Shown: piece by piece, positions 53,372-61,381 of the stretch | Layout of the letters: each line of letters starts with the position of its first letter | How positions within the stretch are numbered: position 1 is the stretch's first letter | Assembly (NCBI GenBank): GCA_903831255.1 | Contig: CAIKWZ010000042.1 | Location: 1-64,000 of the forward strand | DNA: 64,000 nucleotides | Origin: an uncultured Alphaproteobacteria bacterium | GTDB lineage: Bacteria; Pseudomonadota; Alphaproteobacteria; Caulobacterales; Hyphomonadaceae | Reading direction: 5' to 3' | Program-made: the position numbers and the translations under genes | The notes under the pieces: generated by a model | Database searches by the model: none | Told to the model about the DNA's origin: nothing | What the model saw: only the letters and a program-made list of their open reading frames with translations

Positions 53372-54915
53372 CGATCGGCGCGCTTCGCATTGTTCTTGGC
53401 GATCAGCTGACCCCCGGCCTGTCCGCTCTCCGGCACGCGGATCCCTCTCAGGACATGGTCCTGATGATGGAGGTCATGGATGAAGCGGTCCATGTCCGTC
53501 ATCACAAGAAAAAAATCGCGCTGATTCTCAGCGCCATGAGAGCATTCGCAGATGAACTGCAGGATGCAGGCTGGCGCGTCCTCTATGTCCAGCTCGACGA
53601 CCCTGACAACACAGGATCATTCACCGGAGAAGTGGAGCGAGCCGTCAGACGGCTCAAACCTGACAGAGTGATCACGACAGAGGCCTCCGAGCATCGCGTT
53701 CTTGAAACTCAGCGGCTCTGGCGGGATCGTCTGGGGGTTGATGTGGAGATCCTGCCCGACGATCGGTTCATCTGTTCGAAGATAGACTTCCTCGCCTGGG
53801 CAGAGGACCGCAAGACGCTGAGGATGGAGTTCTTCTACCGCTGGATGCGTCAGCGGACCGGACTTCTCATGGACGGCAGGGAGCCTGCCGGCGGACAGTG
53901 GAACTTTGATCAAGACAATCGCAAGCCGGGAAAATCGGGCCTCTGCGCTCCGGCGCAGTTTGAAGCGGCCCCGAATGAACGAACGATCGAGGTCCTCGAC
54001 CTGGTCCGGTCTCGTTTCTCCGGCCACTTCGGAGATCTCGATCCGTTTACCTTCCCAGTCACGCGCAGCGAGGCGCAGCGCGCCGCCGAGCGTTTCATGC
54101 AGACAAGCCTTCCGAGGTTTGGAGACTTTCAGGACGCAATGGTGAAGGGGCAGCGCTTTTTGTTTCACAGCGTTCTGTCGCCCCTGATCAATATCGGACT
54201 TCTCGATCCCCTCGAGCTGTGCCGGCGCGCGGAAGAGGAGTACCGGTCCGGCCGGGCGCCTCTGAACGCGGTCGAGGGCTTCATCCGTCAGATACTGGGC
54301 TGGCGCGAGTTTGTGAGGGGCGTCTACTGGCGGGAGGGTCCGGACTACATGAGGCGTAACCGCCTCGGCGCGACGCGCCCGCTGCCGGCGATGTACTGGA
54401 CCGGCGCGACCAGCATGACCTGTATGGCCGAAGCGCTCTCGGCGACGCGCGAGGACGCCTACGCCCATCATATTCAACGACTGATGATAACAGGAAACTT
54501 CGCCCTTCTTGCAGGAATTGATCCGTTCGAGACACACGAATGGTACCTCGCCGTTTATGCCGACGCGTTTGAGTGGGTGGAGGCGCCGAACACGATCGGC
54601 ATGAGCCAGTTCGCCGATGGGGGCGTCGTCGGCTCGAAGCCCTACTCAGCGAGCGGCGCCTATGTCGACCGCATGAGCGATTACTGTCGCGGATGCCGGT
54701 ACGACGTGAAGCAGAAGACAGGCCCGGACGCATGCCCGCTCAATGCGCTCTATTGGGATTTTCTCGCGCGTCATAGACCGACATTCCAGACCAATCCCCG
54801 AATGGCGCAGATGTACCGGACCTATGACAGGCTTTCCCCCGATCATCAGAAAGCCCTTCACGACAGCGCGCGGGCATTTCTGGATCGTCTCGATACGAAC
54901 GGAACCGACCAATGA
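53368..54915 (+). CDS. iron-sulfur bacterial cryptochrome/photolyase (FeS-BCP, (6-4) photolyase type)
   Basis: 515 residues. It opens LRIVLGDQLTPGLSAL and shows the DUF-type photolyase blocks RMEFFYRWMRQRTGLLMDG, GGQWNFDQDNRKPG, GWREFVRGVYWREGPDYMRRN and HHIQRLMITGNFALLAGIDPFETHEWYLAVYADAFEWVEAPNTIGMSQFADGG. The 4Fe-4S cysteines are seen in YCRGCRYDV and DACPLNALYW. These enzymes repair (6-4) photoproducts or act as cryptochromes with FAD and a ribolumazine antenna. Overlaps both neighbours by four bases (ATGA), so the three genes are translationally coupled. Confidence 0.93.
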   Translation: MTIGALRIVLGDQLTPGLSALRHADPSQDMVLMMEVMDEAVHVRHHKKKIALILSAMRAFADELQDAGWRVLYVQLDDPDNTGSFTGEVERAVRRLKPDRVITTEASEHRVLETQRLWRDRLGVDVEILPDDRFICSKIDFLAWAEDRKTLRMEFFYRWMRQRTGLLMDGREPAGGQWNFDQDNRKPGKSGLCAPAQFEAAPNERTIEVLDLVRSRFSGHFGDLDPFTFPVTRSEAQRAAERFMQTSLPRFGDFQDAMVKGQRFLFHSVLSPLINIGLLDPLELCRRAEEEYRSGRAPLNAVEGFIRQILGWREFVRGVYWREGPDYMRRNRLGATRPLPAMYWTGATSMTCMAEALSATREDAYAHHIQRLMITGNFALLAGIDPFETHEWYLAVYADAFEWVEAPNTIGMSQFADGGVVGSKPYSASGAYVDRMSDYCRGCRYDVKQKTGPDACPLNALYWDFLARHRPTFQTNPRMAQMYRTYDRLSPDHQKALHDSARAFLDRLDTNGTDQ

Positions 54916-55652
54916 TCACTCTGACCAGCCTCACGGAGGGATATCGCGCCTGGATCTTTGGAGCGGGAGGAGGGATCGGATCAGCGTTGGCCTCTCGGCT
55001 TGAGGCCGACCCGAGATGCGCAGCCGTTCATGCCGGGGCCCGCAGACCATTGCCGGAAGATGGGAAGAAACAGCCTTTTGCCTTCACTCTGGAAGACGAG
55101 GCCTCCATCAGGAGCGCCGTTGACACAGCGATCCTCGACGGCGCCCCGGACATTGTGATCGTCGCCACAGGCCGTCTGCACGGATATGGGCTACAGCCTG
55201 AAAAGTCGATGCGCGCCCTCGAAGCAGACGCTCTCATGGAATCCTACAGGATCAATGCGATCGGTCCTGCTCTCATCGCCAAGCATGTCCTCCCGAAACT
55301 GCCGCGGGACCGAAAATCTGTGTTTGCGGCCCTCTCAGCTCGGGTAAGCTCCATCAGCGACAACCGATCAGGAGGCTGGCACGCGTATCGGGCGTCAAAG
55401 GCAGCTCTCAACATGCTGATCCGCAACGGTGCCATCGAGCTCGCCGTGAGAAACCCCAAGGCCGTCTGTGTGACGCTTCATCCCGGAACCGTCGACACGG
55501 ACATGTCGAAGCCCTTTCTGTCGAATGTGCCGAATGAGAAACTGTTCTCACCTGACGTCAGCGCCCGCCATCTCCTTGGCGTGATCAATGACCTCACCCC
55601 GGAGCAGACGGGCCGCCTGATCGCATGGGACGGCCGGATCATCGATTACTGA
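54912..55652 (+). CDS. short-chain dehydrogenase/reductase (CsgA-like)
   Basis: 246 residues. The Rossmann motif [19 protein letters not shown], the region [14 protein letters not shown], and the catalytic pair Tyr-x-x-x-Lys in YRASKAAL ([11 protein letters not shown]) with upstream Ser in [12 protein letters not shown] fit a classical [17 protein letters not shown] is the typical C-terminal segment. It belongs to the SDR subset found beside photolyase genes. The substrate is not known. The 3' end overlaps the convergent DUF2256 gene by seven bases. Confidence 0.85.
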   Translation: MITLTSLTEGYRAWIFGAGGGIGSALASRLEADPRCAAVHAGARRPLPEDGKKQPFAFTLEDEASIRSAVDTAILDGAPDIVIVATGRLHGYGLQPEKSMRALEADALMESYRINAIGPALIAKHVLPKLPRDRKSVFAALSARVSSISDNRSGGWHAYRASKAALNMLIRNGAIELAVRNPKAVCVTLHPGTVDTDMSKPFLSNVPNEKLFSPDVSARHLLGVINDLTPEQTGRLIAWDGRIIDY

Positions 55653-55825
55653 CGGGCCGCTCCGGACGCTCTGCACCGGTCGGAGCAATACCTGACCTGT
55701 TCCCAGTCCCTCGCCCACTTCTTTCGCCATGCAAACGGACGTCCGCACGCAATGCAGATCTTCTCCGGAAGATTGTCCTTCCGGTAGCGTACCGGTTGCG
55801 ACGGTTTGTTTGAGCTGCGAGCCAT
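55646..55825 (-). CDS. DUF2256 protein (photolyase-associated zinc-finger-like)
   Basis: 59 residues in a frame just short of common length limits. The minus strand gives [14 protein letters not shown]... then [32 protein letters not shown]. The cysteine pattern CxxC...CxxxC, with RPFxWRKKWxRxWxxVRYCSxRCR, is the DUF2256 signature and should bind zinc. In many genomes DUF2256 lies next to photolyase/cryptochrome genes; here it is convergent with the SDR gene. Function unknown. No good ribosome-binding site is visible upstream. Confidence 0.85.
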   Translation of the reverse strand: MARSSNKPSQPVRYRKDNLPEKICIACGRPFAWRKKWARDWEQVRYCSDRCRASGAARQ

Positions 55826-55929
55826 GAGGGATCAAACCAGGTTCAGGGATTTTTTGGACCCGGAACTGTTTACGCCAGGAAATGCGACCCGATCACACGA
55901 CACCAAAGGAATTTCTCCGCCGCAGAGGA

Positions 55930-56079
55930 AACCCGACCGACAAGATGATTTCGACCAGAACCGTCCGCGCTCGGCGTAATCCGCCAAGACAGAGCATTGG
56001 ACAGGAAAAAACTGGGATTGCGAACGTACTTCCTATCTCACCGCATTTCTGATCGAATGACTGAATAGGCCCTCAAGCG
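55930..56079. repeat. imperfect direct repeat, copy A
   Basis: About 150 bases that resemble 56995-57161. Best blocks: GCGCTCGGCGTAAT (55967), AGGAAAAAACTGGGA (56003-56017) and TCGAATGACTGAATAGGCCC. Its right end overlaps the stop of the membrane protein gene at 56073. Confidence 0.6.
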
Positions 56080-56423
56080 TTTGCTCGTGTCGGTCCGAGA
56101 AGCAAGGCCCTGGCGTCACCTCTCACCTGATAGCTTGCCGCTAGAAGATACACGGTCAGGAACGCCATTCCGCCGAAGAGAGCGACCACGCTGAGCGCGA
56201 GACCCAGTAGCGAGAAGTGATGCCGCCATGCCGTCCACAAAGCCGACAGAACGAGAAAGCCCGAGAAGTCCAGGTTGAACTGCCCCGGCCACACCATTTC
56301 AGCTATGTCGCCGAAAAACACCGGGAGCAGGTTCCATCCATGATTTGTAATGACGATGGTCGTATATGCCGAAAGCACAACGAGCATCGTTGCCAAAAGC
56401 ACCCGCAACAGAACCATGTTCAT
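56073..56423 (-). CDS. small multi-pass membrane protein, unknown
   Basis: 116 residues with three hydrophobic segments: about 5-26 (LLRVLLATMLVVLSAYTTIVIT), 52-68 (FSGFLVLSALWTAW) and 72-96 (LLGLALSVVALFGGMAFLTVYLLAA). Its base composition is lower in G+C than the neighbouring cluster. It looks like a short integral membrane protein, family not recognised. It lies between the DUF2256 gene and an epoxide hydrolase-like gene and is bounded by the repeat copies, suggesting an accessory segment. Confidence 0.6.
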   Translation of the reverse strand: MNMVLLRVLLATMLVVLSAYTTIVITNHGWNLLPVFFGDIAEMVWPGQFNLDFSGFLVLSALWTAWRHHFSLLGLALSVVALFGGMAFLTVYLLAASYQVRGDARALLLGPTRANA

Positions 56424-56585
56424 CTTCTCCGAGATTGGAAAGCGAGGTAACTTCCCCGCCGAGCTCGACTAGGCCACAGCACATGAAACATGCTTCGCCT
56501 TGATCGTGCGTATGTCGATTACCTCCCTGGTTATTGAACGCAAGCACGCAAGCCGCCACGCTCGCTGAAACATAGGAGACGGCGA

Positions 56586-56963
56586 ATGACACCCTTGGAG
56601 ACAGTTCGGGCGTTCCTGGCCGCGGCTGAGCGGAAGGACTTTGATGCGGCGCTTAAGTTCGTAACGCCCGGATGCGAATACACCAATTTGCCGATGGGGA
56701 CGGTGCGCGGCCCGCAGGGGATTCGACAGACGCTGGAACCTTTCTTCGCGCCCATCGAAGTGAATGAGTTCAGAGTGCTGCGGGTGGCCGCAGACGGCCC
56801 CCTCGTCTTCGTCGAGCGACTGGATCGCCATTGCGCGGCGCACGGCTGGTGGGAACTCCCGGTGACGGGCGTGTTCGAAGTGCATGACGGCCGCATCACA
56901 GTCTGGCGCGAATACTTCGATGTTCAGACGATGCAGAAGGGAATGTCCGGCGCGGCCTCGTGA
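56586..56963 (+). CDS. limonene-1,2-epoxide hydrolase / SnoaL-like protein
   Basis: 125 residues with an NTF2-like cone fold. Opening TPLETVRAFLAAAERKDFDAALKFVTPGCEYTNLP is typical of the limonene epoxide hydrolase branch, as is VFVERLDRHCAAHGWWELPVTGVFEVHDGRITVWREYFDVQT. The LEH active site Asp-Arg-Asp triad could be Arg (ERLDR), Asp (HDGRIT) and Asp (YFDVQT); not all can be assigned. The substrate is unknown; many SnoaL-like members are non-catalytic. It is followed by repeat copy B. Confidence 0.8.
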   Translation: MTPLETVRAFLAAAERKDFDAALKFVTPGCEYTNLPMGTVRGPQGIRQTLEPFFAPIEVNEFRVLRVAADGPLVFVERLDRHCAAHGWWELPVTGVFEVHDGRITVWREYFDVQTMQKGMSGAAS

Positions 56964-56994
56964 AGTCGCCGCTGGCTCAACTTGCTCGCCTGGT

Positions 56995-57161
56995 TTAGGC
57001 GACCAAGTCGTACCGAGGACCCTGCGCGCTCGGCGTGATTATCTGAAAATGGAGCGCCGGCGAGGATAAAACTGGGAACTCGTACGTCCCTCTTTTTTCT
57101 TATGTTCTCAAATTGTGTCAGGAACCCAAGCTACACTCGATGACCGAGTAAGGCCTAAACG
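56995..57161. repeat. imperfect direct repeat, copy B
   Basis: About 165 bases that resemble copy A: GCGCTCGGCGTGAT (57026), AGGATAAAACTGGGA (57064-57078) and TCGATGACCGAGTAAGGCC. It is bounded by inverted GTTTAGGC (56993-57000) and GCCTAAAC (57153-57160). It contains no gene. Confidence 0.6.
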
Positions 57162-57339
57162 TGGGCTTTCGATCTCCGGCGTCCGCTGGCTGAGTTTGAC
57201 CCGAAGCGGGTAATCGTATTGCTCCCCCAGACCGCTCGCAATAACGTCTCCTGAGCCGGCCCCCTGCCGCTGTCGCTGATCTCGACAAGTCTATGCCGGC
57301 AGCTAGCCATTGGGTGGCGCTGGCTACGGGAGCAATGCC

Positions 57340-57708
57340 ATGTTCAGAGCTGTTCACCCAATCATTGGCTCACGGGATGTCGATCGCTCGATCGAATTTT
57401 ATACCGGCCAGCTGGGCTTCAAGATCGCCTTCAGAGACCGTCCGATTGACACGAATTACCTCGGGTTTCGGCGCGGCTCGGTTGAAGTGCACATGCAGTT
57501 CCAATTCGAGTATGAAATGGCCGCAATTCGCCTCCGCTTCCTGGTCGAAGACCCGGATGTCCTTTTCGCCGAGTATCAGGAACGCAGCGTGGAATGCACG
57601 GAGGCCCGCATACGAAACACGCCATGGGGCACACGCGAATTTGCACTCTACGATCCCGATCGGAATGCACTCGAGTTCTACTGCGGTCTAAGGGGTCGGG
57701 ACGCCTGA
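57340..57708 (+). CDS. glyoxalase/bleomycin resistance/dioxygenase family protein
   Basis: 122 residues. Vicinal-oxygen-chelate fold: FRAVHPIIGSRDVDRSIEFYTGQLGFKIAFRD, then VEVHMQFQF, and the C-terminal TREFALYDPDRNALEFYCG, where the Glu in the terminal strand would be a metal ligand. His6 near the N-terminus and His in VEVHMQF may be further ligands. Many such proteins bind small antibiotics or act as lyases; nothing here selects one. GGGAGC precedes the ATG at 57340. Confidence 0.85.
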   Translation: MFRAVHPIIGSRDVDRSIEFYTGQLGFKIAFRDRPIDTNYLGFRRGSVEVHMQFQFEYEMAAIRLRFLVEDPDVLFAEYQERSVECTEARIRNTPWGTREFALYDPDRNALEFYCGLRGRDA

Positions 57709-57946
57709 TTCGAGGTCTCAAAGGCGCTCACACCACAATCATCAGTAACCACTTTCGGTGACTTGCTGTTATCCCATCCAAAGGTGTCGAGCGGCGCTTT
57801 GAAACAACCCGGGCACTTGAGCCGACGACGCCCGGATGGCGCTTGTTACTGAGCCTGTGGACTGCCGAACGAGCTATTCCAAAGACCAGCCCCCCGTAAC
57901 CAGCTCGTGGCCACGACCGTCCACGCTAGATAGGTTAAGACGGAAC

Positions 57947-58023
57947 TGGCGCGCCCGAAGAGATTCGAACTCCTGACCCCCAGATTCGAAGTCTGGTGCT
58001 CTATCCAGCTGAGCTACGGGCGC
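57947..58023 (-). tRNA. tRNA-Arg(UCG)
   Basis: The minus strand gives a 77-base cloverleaf: acceptor GCGCCCG with CGGGCGC, D-arm GCTCAGCTGGATAGAGC, anticodon arm CCAGA-CTTCGAA-TCTGG (anticodon TCG), T-arm with TTCGAAT, and encoded CCA. Its 3' end faces the accessory-looking segment to the left; I found no direct repeat of the tRNA end in that segment. Confidence 0.93.
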
Positions 58024-58163
58024 CGACGAAGAAGACGAAACTGCCTACCGCCCATGATCATGAGACGCAAGTCATGTCATCAGGGTCGACGCGACCAACT
58101 TCCCATCCCTGGGAGATGGCGTAAGATCCTTAATTCCTGAGCCCCAGCCCCTGGAGATCATTG

Positions 58164-58967
58164 ATGAAGCCGCGGTTCATCCTCGCCTCGATCGCCGCAA
58201 TGATTGCAGGGTGCGCCCCTGCACCATCTCCTGCAGCGCCGACAGCTCCCGCGCCGGATGCGGTTGTCCTGGCGCCACTTCCTCCGAATGTCTCGTCGTG
58301 GCCCCGCCCTTCGGCGGATCTCTCTCGCGACGCTGTTCGAAGGCCGGACGAAATTCTAACCTTTTCAGGAGTGCAGCCAGGATTGACTATTCTGGAGCTC
58401 GAAGCGGGAGACGGCTATTTTTCCGAGTTGTTCTCTCATGCGGTCGGCCCAGGCGGTCGGGTTCTCATGCAGAATCCGCCTGAATTCCGTTCCCTTGTCA
58501 GTGAGACCGTCAGCGCACGTCTGGCAGGAAACCGACTGGCGAACGTCGTTGAGGTCTGGACCCCCTTCTCCGCGCTTTCAGCGCCCCCTGGTTCAGTCGA
58601 CCTGGTGACCTGGCTTCAGGGTCCTCACGAGCTCTTCTATCGTCCGGACGGAGCCACTTCAGCGCTTGGCGCCCCTGAACAGGTCTACCCTGTCATCTTC
58701 CAGACACTGAAACCCGGCGGCTACTTCGTGGTCCTCGACCATGCCGCGGCGCAGGGCGCGCCCGCTGAAACAGGTCACACGCTTCATCGGATCGATCCCG
58801 CCCGCGTCCGGGCGAGTGCAGCAGCGGCCGGTTTCATCATGGAAGAGGAAAGCGCCGTGTTCTCAAACCCGGCGGATTCTCATGATCTATCCGTCTTCGA
58901 CGACGCCATCAGGGGACGGACAGACCAGTTCCTGTTCCGGTTCGTGAAGCCCGGATCGCCTCCCTGA
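58164..58967 (+). CDS. exported class I SAM methyltransferase-fold lipoprotein (copy 1)
   Basis: 267 residues. Lipoprotein signal FILASIAAMIAGC, then a Pro/Ala linker. The Rossmann domain spans about 70-260: LTILELEAGDGYFSELFSHAVGPGGRVLMQNPPEF (motif I), the D-V-T-W-L-Q-G-PHELFYRP segment, LKPGGYFVVLDHAAAQGAPAETGHTLHRID and a C-terminal TDQFLFRFVKP. It is about half identical by eye with the next gene. Location outside the cytoplasm is odd for a methyltransferase. GGAG is seven bases before ATG 58164. Confidence 0.8.
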   Translation: MKPRFILASIAAMIAGCAPAPSPAAPTAPAPDAVVLAPLPPNVSSWPRPSADLSRDAVRRPDEILTFSGVQPGLTILELEAGDGYFSELFSHAVGPGGRVLMQNPPEFRSLVSETVSARLAGNRLANVVEVWTPFSALSAPPGSVDLVTWLQGPHELFYRPDGATSALGAPEQVYPVIFQTLKPGGYFVVLDHAAAQGAPAETGHTLHRIDPARVRASAAAAGFIMEEESAVFSNPADSHDLSVFDDAIRGRTDQFLFRFVKPGSPP

Positions 58968-59065
58968 CCCCGTCCGCAGACTGAAATCAGCGCCCCCTTG
59001 TGCCCTTCAATCAATAGTCGCAGGATCCCCAAATCACCGGCGCAGACCGGCCAGGGAGACGTCCT

Positions 59066-59842
59066 ATGAAATCTGGATTTCGGCTGACCCTTTCAGCGCT
59101 GGCGCTGGCCCTTGCAGGGGCATGCGCCACGACCCCCGCAGCTCCCCCTGCCCTGAAGGCGGCGGACTATGCGGCGATCCTTTCGGATCCAGCCCGAAGC
59201 GAAGCCGATAAAAAGGATGACGCCGCCCGAAAGCCGGCCGAAGTGCTCGACTTCGTCCAGGTGCGTCCCGGCGATGTCATTCTGGAGATGGAGGTCGGTC
59301 GCGGATGGTTCACCGATATCCTCTCGACCGCCGTGGGAACCACCGGCCGGATCATCACTCAGAATCCGAAGGAGTTCGCCTATTCCGGACCGGCCATGGC
59401 CGCCCGGAAAGCGGCAGGCCGGCTGACGAATGTGACGGAAACCACGACCCCGTTCGATCGGCTGGAAGCCGCGGATGGGTCGGTTGACAAAGTTCTCTGG
59501 ATGCTCGGCCCGCACGAACTCTACTACACGCCCAAGGACTCTCCGGGTCTGGGAGATCCGGCCCGGTCCTATGCGGAGATCGCACGGGTCCTGAAGCCGG
59601 GAGGCGTCTTCATCGCCATGGACCACGCCGCCGCAGCGGGAGCGCCGACAACGACAGGCGGAACGATCCACCGGATAGACCCTGCCGTCGTCCTCGCCTC
59701 AGCGGCGTCCGCGGGTCTCGTGCTGGAGGCCAGGAGCGATATCCTGGCCAACCCCGAGGACGATCGCAGCAAGATGGTCTTTGACGCAACGATCCGTCGT
59801 CATACGGACCAGTTCCTGTTCCGCTTCCGTAAGTCGAAGTGA
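59066..59842 (+). CDS. exported class I SAM methyltransferase-fold lipoprotein (copy 2)
   Basis: 258 residues. Signal TLSALALALAGAC with lipobox cysteine near 20. Motif I region: DVILEMEVGRGWFTDILSTAVGTTGRIITQNPKEF; then WMLGPHELYYTPKD, LKPGGVFIAMDHAAAAGAPTTTGGTIHRIDP and HTDQFLFRFRK. Same order as copy 1, about 100 bases downstream, so a tandem duplication. The acidic/Gly motif is altered (EVGRG instead of GxGxG), raising doubt about SAM binding. Confidence 0.8.
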   Translation: MKSGFRLTLSALALALAGACATTPAAPPALKAADYAAILSDPARSEADKKDDAARKPAEVLDFVQVRPGDVILEMEVGRGWFTDILSTAVGTTGRIITQNPKEFAYSGPAMAARKAAGRLTNVTETTTPFDRLEAADGSVDKVLWMLGPHELYYTPKDSPGLGDPARSYAEIARVLKPGGVFIAMDHAAAAGAPTTTGGTIHRIDPAVVLASAASAGLVLEARSDILANPEDDRSKMVFDATIRRHTDQFLFRFRKSK

Positions 59843-59929
59843 TCCTTGCCCCCCGGGGCGCGGACAATCGACCCACCGGGGGAACGGGACGCTTATTGAA
59901 AGCCGACGCCAACTCTGGGAGGTGAAGTC

Positions 59930-60469
59930 ATGACGAAGAGACATCCTCGCCGCGAGGCGATGATTGCAGCCGTAGCGGGCCTTGGGCTGATGATGTCGGC
60001 CTGCGCGGAAAAAGAGACCGGTGTTGTCCAGGGCGAACCCGGAGATCCCGTTCTGATCCTTGCGGAAGGCCCTTGCGAGGGCACGTGTCCGGTCTACGAC
60101 CTGACGCTGCATCCGGACGGCGGCTACATGCTCAACGCGGAAAAGTTCGTCAAACTCCAGGGCTTCAGTGAGGGAAACGTTGGGGAAGACAGCTGGTCGC
60201 TCGCCGAAGCCGTGCTTGAGGAGGTGAAGTTCTGGAACCTCAAGGAGACCCAGACAGCCGATACGCTCCCGAACTGTCAGCCGGGAGCCCCAACCGTCAG
60301 GATCACCTATCGGAATGAGGAGGGTCGGGAGAAGACCCTGACCTACGACGCCGGATGCGGCGTGCCGAAGGTTCGCGCTCTGGTCACCAGCCTCAGAGGG
60401 GCGATGGGATTTGATACGCTCGTATGGACGGATCAGCAGTTCGATCCGGTGACAGGCGAACCGAGATAA
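59930..60469 (+). CDS. DUF6438-like lipoprotein
   Basis: 179 residues. REAMIAAVAGLGLMMSAC is a lipoprotein signal, lipobox SAC. The DUF6438-like core has EGPCEGTCPVYDLTLHPDGGYML; CEGTCPVY is the typical motif. Two further cysteines (PNCQPG and DAGCGVP) could form disulfides. Function is unknown. It follows copy 2 of the methyltransferase-like genes by 87 bases, in the same direction. Confidence 0.7.
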   Translation: MTKRHPRREAMIAAVAGLGLMMSACAEKETGVVQGEPGDPVLILAEGPCEGTCPVYDLTLHPDGGYMLNAEKFVKLQGFSEGNVGEDSWSLAEAVLEEVKFWNLKETQTADTLPNCQPGAPTVRITYRNEEGREKTLTYDAGCGVPKVRALVTSLRGAMGFDTLVWTDQQFDPVTGEPR

Positions 60470-60531
60470 CGCCCCCAACCGGGCAATCTGTCCCATGGCG
60501 CGGGGCGTATAGACCGCATAGGGGCAGAAAA

Positions 60532-60735
60532 ATGCAGTCGGTTCTGATTTATTCGTTATACGCCGTGATCGCCGCGCTGGCGGTTGTGCTGGCGATCGGC
60601 GTGCTCAATCTCCTGAAAACGGACAGCAAGGCCAGATCGCGATCCAACCACCTGATGCGGTTGCGAGTGGCGGTGCAGTTTGCAGCCGTTCTGATCATTG
60701 TGGCGATCGGCTGGGCGGCGGGCGCATTCCGCTAA
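60532..60735 (+). CDS. twin transmembrane protein
   Basis: 67 residues: two hydrophobic helices, about 4-24 (VLIYSLYAVIAALAVVLAIGVL) and 45-63 (VAVQFAAVLIIVAIGWAAGAF), joined by a basic loop (KTDSKARSRSNHLMRLR). This is the alphaproteobacterial twin-TM / HIG1-like small protein often found upstream of cobalamin adenosyltransferase and etf genes, which fits here. AGGGGCAG precedes the ATG at 60532. The open frame upstream lacks similarity. Confidence 0.75.
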   Translation: MQSVLIYSLYAVIAALAVVLAIGVLNLLKTDSKARSRSNHLMRLRVAVQFAAVLIIVAIGWAAGAFR

Positions 60736-60780
60736 GCGGTGATCCCTGGAAATCCGCACAAAAAGCCGCCTCGATTGAGA

Positions 60781-60802
60781 GATCGATGAAATTTCATCGA
60801 TC
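60781..60802. repeat. 22-base perfect palindrome
   Basis: GATCGATGAAA followed by its exact complement TTTCATCGATC. It lies 45 bases after the twin-TM stop and about 100 before the next gene. It could be an operator or a hairpin; no T-run follows. Confidence 0.6.
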
Positions 60803-60904
60803 CCGTTGGCCAATCCTGAAGCTGCTTCCCGCACACTTGAGAGACGTCAACCGCGCCATCCATTCGACATGGCAGTTGCAGGGCTCAGTTCAGGGATCTC
60901 GGGT

Positions 60905-61315
60905 ATGTTCGAGCGACGGGCGGGCGATCGAAACGCCAGGAAGTTCTGGTCGTGGTTTTCAACAAGAAGCCAGGGTCTGGCCAATGCGCTCGAAGCCCTT
61001 TGCCGGGGAGAGGCCGACGCCTCGAAGCTGATCGCAGAGCTGAACGCACGGATCCGTCGTTTCGACCCGGGCCTGGAAGCGGACATCATGCGAACGCCGG
61101 ACGGAGCCTGTCAGCTGCTGGTGTCGGGACCCTCGCACCTTTCCGGCATCGAGCTCATCGGTCAGGCGCCCCAGATCAGGGGATGGAAAGTCGCGCTCGC
61201 TGAGTCGGACGACTGGCCGGCGCGGATCCCCTTCCGGCGGGCGCCAGGGGCCTCCATGGATCGTCTGTCGTCGGTTGAAGCCAGATATGAGGCCTACGTC
61301 TCGCTGGGCGTATGA
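60905..61315 (+). CDS. conserved hypothetical protein
   Basis: 136 residues from ATG 60905. It begins FERRAGDRNARKFWSWFSTRSQGLANAL and contains VSGPSHLSGIELIGQAPQIRGWKVALAESDDWPARIPF. The FWxWF opening and the 'AP.i.gW' segment recall a widespread family of unknown function, but I cannot name it. No signal or membrane segments. It lies 66 bases before the adenosyltransferase gene and is probably in the same unit. The start is uncertain (ATG at 60806 is another option). Confidence 0.6.
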   Translation: MFERRAGDRNARKFWSWFSTRSQGLANALEALCRGEADASKLIAELNARIRRFDPGLEADIMRTPDGACQLLVSGPSHLSGIELIGQAPQIRGWKVALAESDDWPARIPFRRAPGASMDRLSSVEARYEAYVSLGV

Positions 61316-61381
61316 GGCTATCGTCGGGCGCGGTGTCTTCCTGGCGTATTGACGTCAGGGCCGCCCGACGCAACATAGCTC

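Noticed and set aside
57743-57851. CAGTAAC...GTTACTG inverted pair, 109 bases apart, as an integron attC site
   Set aside because: Size is right, but the ends do not match the RYYYAAC/GTTRRRY consensus and no integrase or clear cassette boundary was found.
55826-57946. Genomic island integrated at tRNA-Arg
   Set aside because: No direct repeat of the tRNA 3' end and no integrase gene were seen; only the repeats and gene content are reported.
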